NCBI GenBank assembly: GCA_002127295.1
Contig: NFUV01000002.1
Location: 248,001 to 312,000, forward strand
Length of the DNA: 64,000 nucleotides
Direction: 5' to 3'
Source of the DNA: Chitinophagaceae bacterium IBVUCB2
GTDB lineage: Bacteria; Bacteroidota; Bacteroidia; Chitinophagales; Chitinophagaceae
This document shows, piece after piece, positions 36,907 to 45,259 of this stretch. Both the position numbers and the translations under genes were made by a program. The notes under the pieces were generated by a model that was not told the DNA's origin, did no database searches, and was given only the letters and a program-made list of their open reading frames with translations. Position 1 is the stretch's first letter. Every line of letters starts with the position of its first letter.

Positions 36907-37980
36907 ATGAAAAAGAAAATTATTTTTTCCCTTGGTTTGGTATGCGCCATCGGGCTTTCTTCCTGTAAGAAAAGTATGCTTCGGCCCGAAAACGACAACC
37001 TTAATGAATTAGCAACTGAAACAGCATCTGCTAATAAGCATGTATCAGGCAGCACTTTTTTTGATCCTTTGGGTCTTGTTTCAGCAAGCCAGCACGGAGT
37101 ACTAGATACTATTCAAAAAGGGTTTGGCTTTACAGAAGGACCGGCTGTTGACAAACACGGTAATGTATTTTTTACTGACCAGCCCAACGATAAAATCTAT
37201 AAGTGGACAGCTTCCACCGGGCAGATCACTACATTCTTAACCGGTACTGGCCGTTCCAATGGAATGGCGTTTGATAAAGATGGTTATCTCATTGCCTGCG
37301 CAGATATGCATGGAGAACTTTGGAAGATAGCTCCTGATGGCAGCCATACTGTATTGGTAAATAATTACAATGGCAAACTGCTAAATGGCCCCAATGATGT
37401 TTGGATCAATCCAAAAAATGGAGGTATTTATATTACTGATCCTATATTTCCAAGAGATTATTGGGATGCAACTGATCCCCGCAAACAAAATTGGGAACCC
37501 ACACACTCTGAGCAGGCTGCAACTGGTAAAGGTGGCCATGTATATTATTTAGCACCGGGAGCTACCTCTCTTGTCAGGGTTACTACTATGGCCGGATGGA
37601 ATGCTGATATATGGCCAAACGGTATTACAGGAACTCCTGATGGCAAAAAATTGTACGTAAACAATTGGACATACGATGGTACGGGTCAAATCAAGGTTTT
37701 TGCTATTAATGCCGATGGCACCCTGTCCAATATGCAGACGTTTGTTAATAATCTGAATTTCTGCGATGGCATGTCGATGGATGAAAAAGGGAATGTTTAT
37801 GTTAGCGGCGGTGTAGGAGTAAATGCCTATGATAAAAATGGAAACAAAATACTAACAATCCCAGGCGGCGGCAGCACCAACAATGTTTTTGCAGGCGCAA
37901 ATAATAAAATATTATTTATGACAAGTCCTGACAGGGTTACTTCGGTAAAGATGAATGTTAAAGGTGTAGAAAAATTTTAA
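36907..37980 (+). CDS. SMP-30-family lipoprotein lactonase
   Basis: A lipoprotein of 357 residues. The start at 36907 is chosen because it gives a clean lipoprotein signal (MKKKIIFSLGLVCAIG) with lipobox LSSC; the longer frame has an implausible N-terminal extension. The SMP-30 propeller has the metal Glu in FGFTEGPAVD, Asn in LLNGPNDVW, NGITGTPDG, and Asp in FCDGMSMDEKGN. It is more divergent from the other two lactonases in the window than they are from each other. It follows the hydrolase genes after 233 bases and probably opens aldonolactones in the periplasm, upstream of the pentonate dehydratase. Confidence 0.82.
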   Translation: MKKKIIFSLGLVCAIGLSSCKKSMLRPENDNLNELATETASANKHVSGSTFFDPLGLVSASQHGVLDTIQKGFGFTEGPAVDKHGNVFFTDQPNDKIYKWTASTGQITTFLTGTGRSNGMAFDKDGYLIACADMHGELWKIAPDGSHTVLVNNYNGKLLNGPNDVWINPKNGGIYITDPIFPRDYWDATDPRKQNWEPTHSEQAATGKGGHVYYLAPGATSLVRVTTMAGWNADIWPNGITGTPDGKKLYVNNWTYDGTGQIKVFAINADGTLSNMQTFVNNLNFCDGMSMDEKGNVYVSGGVGVNAYDKNGNKILTIPGGGSTNNVFAGANNKILFMTSPDRVTSVKMNVKGVEKF

Positions 37981-38068
37981 CCTTGCATTACTGATAAAGT
38001 ATTAGCACAAAAATTTTGACAACATTCAGATTAATTTACAAATTTTTGTCACATTAAAAACATGTTAT

Positions 38069-38404
38069 ATGAAATACGTTTTTAGTTTATTGCTCGTCCT
38101 TGGATGTTATACAGCTTTTGCACAAAATCCTATTGATGGGAACTGGAAAGGAACCCGGGAAACACCCAATGGCACTTTTGAAGTCAATTACACTTTTAAA
38201 GTTGAAGGAGATGTAGTTACCGGTATTTGGAAAACTCAATTCGGTGAAACTAAGTTAGAAGATGGGAAAATAGATGGAAAAAAGTTTTCGTACAGCATTT
38301 CCTTTAACGATACCAAAATGAGTAGTACTGCAGAATTGATAAGTGAAAATGAGATTCTTGTTAAGAATGAAAGAGGTGAAATGAAACTTACAAGAGTTAA
38401 ATAG
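38069..38404 (+). CDS. Small secreted beta-rich protein of unknown function
   Basis: A 111-residue protein with a clear Sec signal (to about residue 19, YTAFAQ). The mature part, beginning NPIDGNWKGTRETPNGTFEV, is rich in alternating strands and looks like a small lipocalin-like or calycin-like barrel. Short domains of this kind are common as secreted proteins or appended to glycosidases in Bacteroidota. I see no catalytic motif and do not name a function. Confidence 0.65.
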   Translation: MKYVFSLLLVLGCYTAFAQNPIDGNWKGTRETPNGTFEVNYTFKVEGDVVTGIWKTQFGETKLEDGKIDGKKFSYSISFNDTKMSSTAELISENEILVKNERGEMKLTRVK

Positions 38405-38499
38405 GTTGTAGTAAGATGGACTTTATTGTTTCCTTTTCTAAAAAAGGATTGAAAAAAGAAGAAAAGTTATTATTATACTTGCTTAAACAGGCATAAGCT

Positions 38500-39012
38500 T
38501 CATTGTAATAGATAAAATAAACCGGTATGCTTTATACATACCGGTTCGAGAATTGTATTATTATGATACAGGTTGTGTATCTCGTAGAATTTTAATTCTA
38601 TCATGTGATGCTTTGAGAGAGATTTTTTGTTTTTCAATAAGTGCTTTACTTCTGGTTTAAGATCATTGTCTTCCAGGGCAGTGGCATAAGCCCGTTGAGC
38701 AGCGTCCTCTCCAAATTCGCAAGAGCTTAAGGTCGCTTTTCGATCTTTACCAGTAAAAACTGCTTTTACATCCATCCATACCCGGTATATCTTTCCCCGG
38801 TTAGTTGTGCCTTCAGCAGGATCATTTCCTTCGCTGAAAACATGCTTTTTAAGTTCTACTGAAAACCGCTGGCTTTGTGCAACCATATCACTGAAAACTT
38901 CTTTAAGATCGCTGTCTTCATCTTTTATTTGAGTAATGGCTTTTTCATAACCTTCTACTCTGTCGTTGTTGATCTCAATAAGATCATTTAGTGTTGTTGT
39001 GTTTTCCATCAT
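38500..39012 (-). CDS. DUF2383 (PA2169-type) four-helix protein with frameshifted 3' end
   Basis: The 170-residue frame starts as a typical DUF2383 ferritin-like helical protein (LNDLIEINNDRVEGYEKA, FGEDAAQRAY, LKPEVK). After the Val-Lys at about 38645 the family pattern is lost. Adding one A to the AAA run there (mRNA sense) restores the expected ending, ALIEKQKISLKASHDRIK then ILRDTQPVS, and a stop codon at 38561-38563. Perfect terminator-like arms at 38520-38546 would then lie just after the gene; in the given frame they lie inside the coding region. So the last 40 or so residues of the open frame are probably not native. Either a sequencing indel in a homopolymer or a real mutation explains this. 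The function of the family is unclear; stress or metal roles have been suggested. Confidence 0.72.
   Translation of the reverse strand: MMENTTTLNDLIEINNDRVEGYEKAITQIKDEDSDLKEVFSDMVAQSQRFSVELKKHVFSEGNDPAEGTTNRGKIYRVWMDVKAVFTGKDRKATLSSCEFGEDAAQRAYATALEDNDLKPEVKHLLKNKKSLSKHHMIELKFYEIHNLYHNNTILEPVCIKHTGLFYLLQ
38511..38546 (-). terminator. Hairpin terminator of the DUF2383 gene
   Basis: AACCGGTATG (38520-38529) and CATACCGGTT (38537-38546) are perfect 10-bp arms with a 7-base loop. On the - strand they are followed by a T-rich TTATTTTATC. The hairpin lies downstream of the frame-restored stop at 38561. Confidence 0.65.
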
Positions 39013-39573
39013 TCTCGGTTTTAAAAGTGATCAATTAATTTAATTGAATTAGAAATCATTAAATTAATTCAAAGTATATGCCATTGCTGATAGAACGTAG
39101 ATGATTTTATGAAATACCCAGTATGGGTAATTATGAGGAGCAAATGAGGAATTTAATACTGCTTACTTTAAGACAACTTTTTTTTGTTGTATGTCTTGAC
39201 TGCAAATATTTTTTTTGTTGCACAAGATCAGATATGCATAGTGATCATGTATCCTAATTGGATCGTAATCCTAAAATGGAAATCAATAATGTTAAACTCG
39301 CCTAACTTTTTTGATTAGCTGTGGAATGGAATTCTTGTAAGTAATAAAGATCGACCAGTAAATTGTAAGGCGTGATTGTATAAACATGAGTAGTATCATA
39401 GGAAAAAAGGTTTTAGCAAAGTTGCATTTTTACCCCGTAGAGGGAAACTTATTCCACTTTTTTTAGGTATACGTTAACGTAAAAAGTAAATCTTTAAAAG
39501 AGAATTAAGAATTGGCATTATTTTTTCAATTTTTATATATCCACCGTATCATATAACCAAAAAAATAGTTTTT
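39013..39573. other. 561-bp AT-rich divergent intergenic region
   Basis: The region lies between two divergent genes and should contain both promoters. The only clear structure is an inverted repeat with perfect 12-bp arms, AATTAATTTAAT at 39033-39044 and ATTAAATTAATT at 39058-39069, just upstream of the DUF2383 gene. Its composition is almost pure AT, so it may be an operator, a cruciform-prone site or chance. I see no RNA gene or convincing small ORF here. Confidence 0.4.
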
Positions 39574-40317
39574 ATGAAAACAAAAATCTTCAATCGTTTT
39601 GTATTTGGTATTAGTATGATCGCCAGTCTGTTTGTTCTATCCTGTAATAAGAATGATAATGATGATACTCCTATAGAAGGAGCAGGGCTAATGGCAGTGA
39701 ATCTTGCGCCTGAAACATCAGCAAGTTTAACTATTTCAGGAAATGTTATAGCTTCTTCTCTCCCTTATAATAGTTACACAGGTGGATATTATTCTATTTT
39801 TCCAGGAACAAGAGTAGTGGATGCTTATAATTTTGCGGGGCTTGCAGCCAGTAATAATGTAAACTTTCAAAGTGGTAAATATTATTCTTTGTTTTTGGTA
39901 GATACCGGTATGGCATTACAGCAAATAATTGTGGAAGACGGGGTTGATACATTAGCTACAACAACGCAAAGTTATATACGCTATATAAATGCAATTCAGA
40001 GCACAGGGGCCTCTCCAACGGTTACAATAGCTGCAGAGGGTGTTAATGTTATAAATGAAAGTGCAAGCTTTACTTCGGTTTCTGATTTTAAAACTATCAA
40101 TGCCGGATCAATAAATATTACTGTCACTAATGGAGGATCTCTAAATGTTTCCCGCACTATCACTGTAGAGAGTGGTAAAATTTATACTATTTTGTTATCA
40201 GGTGTTTCAGGAGAAACCGGAGATAAAGCGCCTCAAATAAAATTTATTGTAAATGGAACTGCAGACGGAACTGATGAAAGACCTTCAAACACTGCTGTAG
40301 TTACTTCCAATAAGTAG
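39574..40317 (+). CDS. DUF4397 domain lipoprotein
   Basis: A 247-residue protein with a lipoprotein signal and Cys in LFVLSCNKNDND, followed by an acidic linker. The rest has two repeats of the DUF4397 beta-sandwich type (about residues 38-120 and 130-235; for example AGLMAVNLAPETSASLTISG and SYIRYINAIQSTG). Such proteins are frequent surface or periplasmic lipoproteins in Bacteroidota. No enzymatic motif is visible. It appears to be monocistronic, with 561 bases upstream and a small hydrophilic protein gene downstream. Confidence 0.82.
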   Translation: MKTKIFNRFVFGISMIASLFVLSCNKNDNDDTPIEGAGLMAVNLAPETSASLTISGNVIASSLPYNSYTGGYYSIFPGTRVVDAYNFAGLAASNNVNFQSGKYYSLFLVDTGMALQQIIVEDGVDTLATTTQSYIRYINAIQSTGASPTVTIAAEGVNVINESASFTSVSDFKTINAGSINITVTNGGSLNVSRTITVESGKIYTILLSGVSGETGDKAPQIKFIVNGTADGTDERPSNTAVVTSNK

Positions 40318-40357
40318 CAGAAAATTTTCGAAGTTACATTTGTTTTTAAACAGTAAA

Positions 40358-40567
40358 ATGAAAATTATGTCAGACAAAAACAAAAATCAGACGGCTGGGG
40401 AAAGGTCCATTCAGCAACCAGGCGAAAGAACAAATAAGGGCACTACTCAACATAATGAGCAGATGAACAATCCTCGTCAAAGAAATGAGGATACTGATAA
40501 TCGCCATCGAAAGGAAGGTGGAACTGATTCAAACCGCAGGCAAAACCAGGGTGGTGGTGAAGAATAA
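40358..40567 (+). CDS. Small highly hydrophilic, probably disordered protein
   Basis: A protein of about 69 residues made almost wholly of Asn, Gln, Gly, Arg, Lys, Glu and Asp (for example AGERSIQQPGERTNKG), with no hydrophobic core and no Cys. Starts at 40358 or 40367 are both possible; the first has the AT-rich leader usual here. A strong terminator follows within 10 bases, which supports a real transcript. It recalls stress-related intrinsically disordered proteins, but I do not recognise a family. Confidence 0.55.
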   Translation: MKIMSDKNKNQTAGERSIQQPGERTNKGTTQHNEQMNNPRQRNEDTDNRHRKEGGTDSNRRQNQGGGEE

Positions 40568-40575
40568 AATAGTTT

Positions 40576-40604
40576 AAAGCCTCTTGTTTACAGGAGGCTT
40601 TTTT
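40576..40604. terminator. Bidirectional rho-independent terminator
   Basis: AAAGCCTC and GAGGCTTTT pair across a 10-base loop and are flanked by A and T runs on either side. It serves the small hydrophilic gene on the + strand and overlaps the end of the convergent HD-domain gene on the - strand. Confidence 0.75.
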
Positions 40605-41172
40605 GGCTACTAATCATTCGTAATTCTTCCATCACAACCTTTCGGGCATGGTAATATAATTCTTGATTACCTGTTTGCATTTTGTCGAGGAGCTGGTTAC
40701 ATTCACTAAGAAATTTTGGACCAAAATCCGGATCATGTTTGCTGATCTCTTTGCAATTGTCAATTATATCAGCATACTTGATCGTTTGAGCAGCAGCACT
40801 TGTACTTCCCAGTCGATGTGATTCTTTATCTCTTCTTTTTTGACGATTCCATCCAGGATAATGAGCTTTGGTATAAATATCTGTCAATTCAACAACAAGT
40901 CCGAATGTACGAACAGCTTCAGCAGGTAAAAGGACCGAATGCAGGAATAATTCCAACTGCTCGGAGGTAACAGTTGTGTCTTCCAATACATCATGAAGCA
41001 AGGCAGCATACTGTATGCATGTTTCATTTGTATGAGCAGCGCAAAGTTTCATTACCCGAATAGGGTGTATAATGTAAGGTTCAGGGGTGTAACGTCTTTG
41101 TTGTCCTTGATGCGCTACTTCTGCGAAATGCTCTATGGCGGCTAATGTATTTTTCATATAAGAGCTTTTCAA
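40588..41172 (-). CDS. HD-domain phosphohydrolase, small alarmone hydrolase-like
   Basis: A 194-residue single-domain HD protein. The order of motifs matches the hydrolase half of RelA/SpoT and Mesh1-type enzymes: HQGQQRRYTPEPYIIHPIRV, then AALLHDVLEDT (HD with the ED pair), then IKYADIIDN (last metal Asp). No synthetase, TGS or ACT domain is present. Such enzymes remove the 3'-pyrophosphate of (p)ppGpp. It ends within the bidirectional terminator at 40576-40604. The family is likely; nucleotide specificity is not visible and other HD phosphohydrolases remain possible. Confidence 0.72.
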   Translation of the reverse strand: MKSSYMKNTLAAIEHFAEVAHQGQQRRYTPEPYIIHPIRVMKLCAAHTNETCIQYAALLHDVLEDTTVTSEQLELFLHSVLLPAEAVRTFGLVVELTDIYTKAHYPGWNRQKRRDKESHRLGSTSAAAQTIKYADIIDNCKEISKHDPDFGPKFLSECNQLLDKMQTGNQELYYHARKVVMEELRMISSQKSLL

Positions 41173-41364
41173 GCTTCGGAGATACCCATGTAAGAAGCTG
41201 TTTAAGTAATAATTTCAATTATTAGCCTAAATTTTCATGCCATTAGGAAATTTATTTTACCCATTCTATAATAAAGTTCAATAATTTCTATTTATTTATA
41301 GAGCAAAGAATGAAGGGTGGAATTTGTAGAACTATTGCCCCAATCGAAATTAGTCCAATTAAAT

Positions 41365-41393
41365 AAAAACCACCCGCAAAGCGAATGGTTTTT
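41365..41393. terminator. Hairpin with T tracts on both strands in a gene-free stretch
   Basis: AAAAACCA (41365-41372) and TGGTTTTT (41386-41393) pair, with an inner CGC/GCG. It looks like a bidirectional terminator, but no gene lies directly upstream on the + strand, and on the - strand only tiny candidate peptides precede it. Confidence 0.5.
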
Positions 41394-41583
41394 TCCGGTT
41401 ACAACCGGGACAGATTATTTCGGACCAGTCCGGCGACTAAAAAGTGGCCGGAGGTGCCCATGTCATATCTGTTGATATCATGAATACCTCCTTTTTTTTG
41501 ATGAGGTATAAATTTAAATAAAACTGGCTTACCATAAGCAGGATTTTTAATTTAACAAGTTATGCTATCAACTTGTGTTTTTT
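41394..41583. other. Structured non-coding stretch upstream of the M23 gene
   Basis: This part of the 462-base gene-free interval holds several consecutive inverted repeats: CCGGTT/AACCGG (41395-41408), CGGAC/GTCCG (41421-41432), CCGGCGAC/GTGGCCGG (41430-41451, one mismatch), ATACCTC/GAGGTAT (41484-41509) and ACAAGTT/AACTTGT followed by six T (41555-41583, terminator-like on +). It is much more GC-rich in places than its surroundings. On the - strand an ideal AAAGGAGGT precedes an ATG at 41481 that opens a 14-codon frame, and an ATG at 41461 opens a 20-codon frame. It could be a small RNA, a leader or attenuator, or the remnant of a transposon end. I assign no identity. The rest of the interval (41173-41364) shows nothing clear. 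Confidence 0.4.
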
Positions 41584-41634
41584 CTTAATAAATCATTCAC
41601 TTTTTTCGGTGCTTTTTTTGCCTAAAGGGGTTTC

Positions 41635-42708
41635 ATGAAGTTATTGGTTTTCGCATCTTTGTTCCTACTCACTTTAATGTCCTGCAGCAACCCTATTAGT
41701 AAAATTTTGGGCAATAATACTCCGCATGAAGGTTATGCCAGAAAAATGGAAAAGACTACCGGAGGTAATTATTGGATAACAGTATCCGAAAATTCTTTGC
41801 TTGCACCGCATTCCATTAAACTTCCATACCGGCAGCTGGGCTATTTCCCAAAGGACAAGGCAAGAGCTCTTTCACTGCAATTCAATGTAAGAAGAGGAGA
41901 GAAGCTTTCCATTGAACTTAATTCAACCGATAGTCTGCAGATCTTTGCAGATGTATTCAAACAAGAAGGAGCAGGCATTAATCATTTGATTGCTCTCGGA
42001 AAAGATGACAGTGTTATCTCATTTGATGCAGAGGAAACGGGATCTTATATTTTGCGCCTGCAACCTCCGCTTGAAAGTAGTGGTAGGTATGATCTGGCTA
42101 TAAAATTATTCCCATCACTGGAATTTCCAGTCGCTGGTAAGAAAGCAAGGGTTGGCAGTGTATGGGGTGACCCGAGGGATAATGGTTTGCGAAGCCATGA
42201 AGGCATTGATATCTTCGCCCCAAAATTAACACCTGTTATTGCTGCTGCTGACGGAACGATCTCCAGTGTAAAAGATGGCGGCCTGGGCGGTAAGACAGTA
42301 AACCTGAAAGTGAGTGGCCGTAACCTGAGTTTATATTATGCACATCTTGATCAGCAACTTGTACAATCGGGGCAATCTGTAAAGAAAGGGGATACGATCG
42401 GGTTAGTGGGAAATACCGGAAACGCCCAAACAACACCGCCACATTTGCATTTTGGCATTTATAGTTATGGTGGTGCCATTGATCCATTACCCTTTGTGGA
42501 TAAGACAAGTGATCCAATTCCTGCTGTTGCAAATAAGGATATCATTTATCCATTGCAATTAACAAAGGAGATATTATTAAAGGATAAATCAACAATCAAA
42601 GCAAAAACTAAATTATTGCCACTGGCTGTCACAGTATCTGGTTACCTGGCAGAATTGGAAAGTGGAAAATTAATCGAAGTGAGATTTAACCAGGTGAAGA
42701 AAGCTTAA
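41635..42708 (+). CDS. M23-family lipoprotein peptidase
   Basis: A 357-residue lipoprotein with signal MKLLVFASLFLLTLMSC. The LytM/M23 domain spans about residues 160-300. The zinc ligands are seen in RSHEGIDIFAP (His and Asp) and PPHLHFGIY, with the GNTGNAQTTPPHLHFG context of the family. The N-terminal 120 residues form a beta-rich domain without a known motif. Members cleave peptidoglycan cross-bridges or stem peptides, or act as regulators of amidases. The full metal site suggests an active peptidase. It stands alone after the structured intergenic stretch. Confidence 0.87.
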   Translation: MKLLVFASLFLLTLMSCSNPISKILGNNTPHEGYARKMEKTTGGNYWITVSENSLLAPHSIKLPYRQLGYFPKDKARALSLQFNVRRGEKLSIELNSTDSLQIFADVFKQEGAGINHLIALGKDDSVISFDAEETGSYILRLQPPLESSGRYDLAIKLFPSLEFPVAGKKARVGSVWGDPRDNGLRSHEGIDIFAPKLTPVIAAADGTISSVKDGGLGGKTVNLKVSGRNLSLYYAHLDQQLVQSGQSVKKGDTIGLVGNTGNAQTTPPHLHFGIYSYGGAIDPLPFVDKTSDPIPAVANKDIIYPLQLTKEILLKDKSTIKAKTKLLPLAVTVSGYLAELESGKLIEVRFNQVKKA

Positions 42709-42747
42709 ATTGATAATTAGATCGTTGTGAAATCAACGAAAACGAAT

Positions 42748-43041
42748 TTATGGTTTCTTCAAATTATAATGGGTGAAAATATGTTTGATGATCAACTTGC
42801 AGTTGTCACCCAATTCTTCCAGTGAGCAACGAATAAGTCTCATGTTTACAGGGAGGGTTCCTTTTTTTTCCATCAATTCCAGCAATAGAATATTGGCATC
42901 ATCAAAATCCTCGTCTCCTTTTAAAGTACTGAACAAGTCTGTTACAGATTCTTTATCGTCGCCAATAAAAAATTGGCTGATCTTTTCAAAGCCGGAAGCT
43001 GTTTTAATACTGATAACAATATAAAATACTGTTTCTTTCAT
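42748..43041 (-). CDS. Small conserved-looking protein of unknown function
   Basis: A 97-residue soluble protein with alternating strands and helices (FYIVISIKTASGFEKISQFFIG, then DDANILLLELMEKKGTLP). No signal peptide, transmembrane segment or catalytic motif is visible. The composition and codon use look like real coding sequence. It converges with the M23 gene with a 39-base gap. I do not recognise a function. Confidence 0.6.
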   Translation of the reverse strand: MKETVFYIVISIKTASGFEKISQFFIGDDKESVTDLFSTLKGDEDFDDANILLLELMEKKGTLPVNMRLIRCSLEELGDNCKLIIKHIFTHYNLKKP

Positions 43042-43080
43042 GGATTAAGCAAAAGCAACTAAAATGCCAGAAGTACTTAT

Positions 43081-43117
43081 AAAAATAAGAAGGCTACCTT
43101 TCGGTAACCTTCTTATT
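43081..43117 (-). terminator. Strong hairpin terminator after the T9SS cargo gene
   Basis: AATAAGAAGG (43084-43093) and CCTTCTTATT (43108-43117) pair; the stem continues with TACC/GGTA after one mismatch. On the - strand the stem is followed by a T run (AAAAA at 43081-43085 on +). It lies 26 bases beyond the stop codon at 43143. Confidence 0.75.
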
Positions 43118-43142
43118 TGTTGACTCTACAGGTACTATTGTC

Positions 43143-44597
43143 TTAATTCACTACAATTTTCTGAACTGCTACCTGTCCTGTTTCTTTCTCCGTTACCCGG
43201 AGCATATACAAGCCTGCTACTAAATTTTCTACTGTTAAGGTATTCGAGGTGATATTGTTCCATTGCTTAACAATACGGCCATTCATATCCGTTAATATAA
43301 TATTACGGGTACTCCTTTTATCTTCCAGAACAATATTGACACGACCATTTAAGGCTGGGTTAGGATAAACGATAATCTTATCTTTTTGGTCATCTCCACG
43401 GACGGCTCTTATCTCACTTAATTTAAATGTTCCATCCAAATCGATTTGTTTAATACGGTATTGCGAAACGCCGGTATTTGAATTATCGTCCATGAAATTG
43501 TATCTCAAGATCGAATTGCTGGTTCCGGCTGCGGCCTGTGAAGGGATAAAATGTATCGTAACCCATCCAGCACCGTTATTTCTTTCTATACTAAATCCAT
43601 TATTATTAATCTCTGTAGATGTTTCCCATTTTAAAAGTACATTCGAACGGCTGCTGCGGGTAGCTGTAAATGAACTGAAAGTTACCGGTAATGGATTAAG
43701 GATACATAAGGTAGAACGAAATAAATTCACTCTCGATGCTCCTGTTGCTTCACCTGAAGTTTGGGTCACTACAATAAACACATTCTGGTTAATATTGGCC
43801 GAAGGAACAGGGCCACTTATACTTACTGAACCCATGGCAGGTGCAGTAAAGTTGGTATTAGTTTGAATCAGGGTATCAGTTGAAGGAGTAAAATAACCAT
43901 CTCTATTTACATCGGCATAAACCCGGTAGTATCCATTAATTGGGTTAGTCGTGTTATTGGTAATTGAACCATTGTAGGTAAGGGAGACACAGTTTACAAA
44001 ACCGGCCGTTGAAAGATAGCCTCCTGAAGTTCTTATACCGCAGTTCACACAATGTGCCCGTTGCCCGCTGGAAGACTGGCTTGACCACAGATCCGCAACG
44101 ATTACCACAGGAGTCGTACATGAAACAGGGCTTGTTCCCAATACTCCATATAATGTAATGTTAGCGGAGCCATCTGGCAATATTGTTTTCCTGGTAGAAT
44201 CAATTGCTGCCAAGGGTACAGTAGGATCTGGCGGATAAGTAGTGAGGATCAGCGGGGTTGTACCATTATTATCTAAGCCGATATTAAGGAATGAATTACC
44301 TAGATCGGCCGCTTCAGGTGCTGCAATTGAACCATTAAGGGTTGTTTGCCCATTTACACACTGGAAATAATCCGGATAATCCTGTTGTAACCAGGCATGA
44401 ATGAAGATCATTTTATTTCCATTGTTATCCTGGATATTAAATGTGACATCAAATTTAAAAGTACAGGATGTGGGAGTAGATGCAATGCCTATTACATTTT
44501 GAATAACGATGTCAGATACTGTGCATTGTGCTTTTGATTTTGTTGCCCCAAATAACACAAAAGCGGCCATTAACGAAATACGTAGAACTGTTTTCAT
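43143..44597 (-). CDS. Secreted protein with type IX secretion C-terminal sorting domain
   Basis: A 484-residue protein with a Sec signal (to about residue 24, TKSKAQ). The last 80 residues form a type A T9SS sorting domain: IIVYPNPALNGRVNI, ITDMNGR-like ILTDMNGRIVKQW, and LVAGLYMLRV, ending in a Lys-Ile-Val-Val-Asn tail. The preceding part (about 300-400) has the fibronectin-like WETSTEINNNGFSIER module that is common next to such domains. The N-terminal 290 residues are beta-rich without a known catalytic motif. The protein should be exported and anchored to, or released from, the cell surface. Its presence implies a T9SS elsewhere in the genome. Confidence 0.85.
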   Translation of the reverse strand: MKTVLRISLMAAFVLFGATKSKAQCTVSDIVIQNVIGIASTPTSCTFKFDVTFNIQDNNGNKMIFIHAWLQQDYPDYFQCVNGQTTLNGSIAAPEAADLGNSFLNIGLDNNGTTPLILTTYPPDPTVPLAAIDSTRKTILPDGSANITLYGVLGTSPVSCTTPVVIVADLWSSQSSSGQRAHCVNCGIRTSGGYLSTAGFVNCVSLTYNGSITNNTTNPINGYYRVYADVNRDGYFTPSTDTLIQTNTNFTAPAMGSVSISGPVPSANINQNVFIVVTQTSGEATGASRVNLFRSTLCILNPLPVTFSSFTATRSSRSNVLLKWETSTEINNNGFSIERNNGAGWVTIHFIPSQAAAGTSNSILRYNFMDDNSNTGVSQYRIKQIDLDGTFKLSEIRAVRGDDQKDKIIVYPNPALNGRVNIVLEDKRSTRNIILTDMNGRIVKQWNNITSNTLTVENLVAGLYMLRVTEKETGQVAVQKIVVN

Positions 44598-45142
44598 AAA
44601 AAGTTTTTAAAGTGACTGAATGAATATGTTCTTCGGAGGGTTGGGGATTAGATACAGCAATACTTATTGCTGGCTTGAACGGGATAACGACTCAGGTCAA
44701 ATCTTAAGCCGTTATTAAATTTATTTGTAGTGACAGAGAGGGAAGTAGTAGGGAATTTTTTTTTGATGATCTGCTTTAGTTTCTATTTACAGGGGGAAAA
44801 TCAAAAATAATGTGAGTAAGGAGTGAGTTTACAACTACTAAAAATTTCTATCGAAAAATATTCTGCAAAAATTTTGGTTAGAGAAATAGGATACACTGGG
44901 ATATTTTATACCCGAATTAAATTTTATTACATGTATTTTTTTTCTCAATATTCCACACTGCTTTAGGTGTCAGTGAAAGGCTAAAATAATGATGCATGGG
45001 AATCGAATGTGGGAGGAAGCTGAAATTCAAAAGTATAAGTAAATAAAAATATATGATATAAGGTGGGATTAGTAATGATTCTTGAAGTGAGGTATTACAA
45101 AGAGTCTAAGGAATAACTTTTAAGGGAACATATTAGTTATAA
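44598..45142. other. 545-bp intergenic region upstream of the T9SS cargo gene
   Basis: It should hold the promoter of the gene at 43143-44597. A perfect hairpin-like repeat, CAGCAAT/ATTGCTG with a 4-base loop, lies at 44655-44672, about 60 bases before the start codon. The remainder is AT-rich and I see no RNA gene or credible ORF in it. Confidence 0.35.
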
Positions 45143-45259
45143 TTATACGTTCCTGTATAGCAGCAAAGCCAATATTAATAGTACGATGGAAAATAGCAGG
45201 AGTTCTCTATCCACTAAAGCTTTATTTCTCTTAGTTCTTTTTTTAAAACTTATATTCAT
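45143..45259 (-). CDS. 38-residue single-span membrane protein
   Basis: The frame starts with a strongly basic segment (SFKKRTKRNK), followed by one hydrophobic span (LLLFSIVLLILALLLY) and a short tail. Its ATG overlaps the stop codon of the upstream 49-codon frame as ATGA, the usual sign of translational coupling. The positive-inside rule places the N-terminus in the cytoplasm. I recognise no family; the tiny size makes this a prediction from layout and composition. Confidence 0.45.
   Translation of the reverse strand: MNISFKKRTKRNKALVDRELLLFSIVLLILALLLYRNV

Noticed and set aside
39387-39467. 26-codon frame in the 39.0-39.6 kb intergenic region
   Set aside because: No conserved-looking composition, no coupling to a neighbour and no terminator; probably chance.
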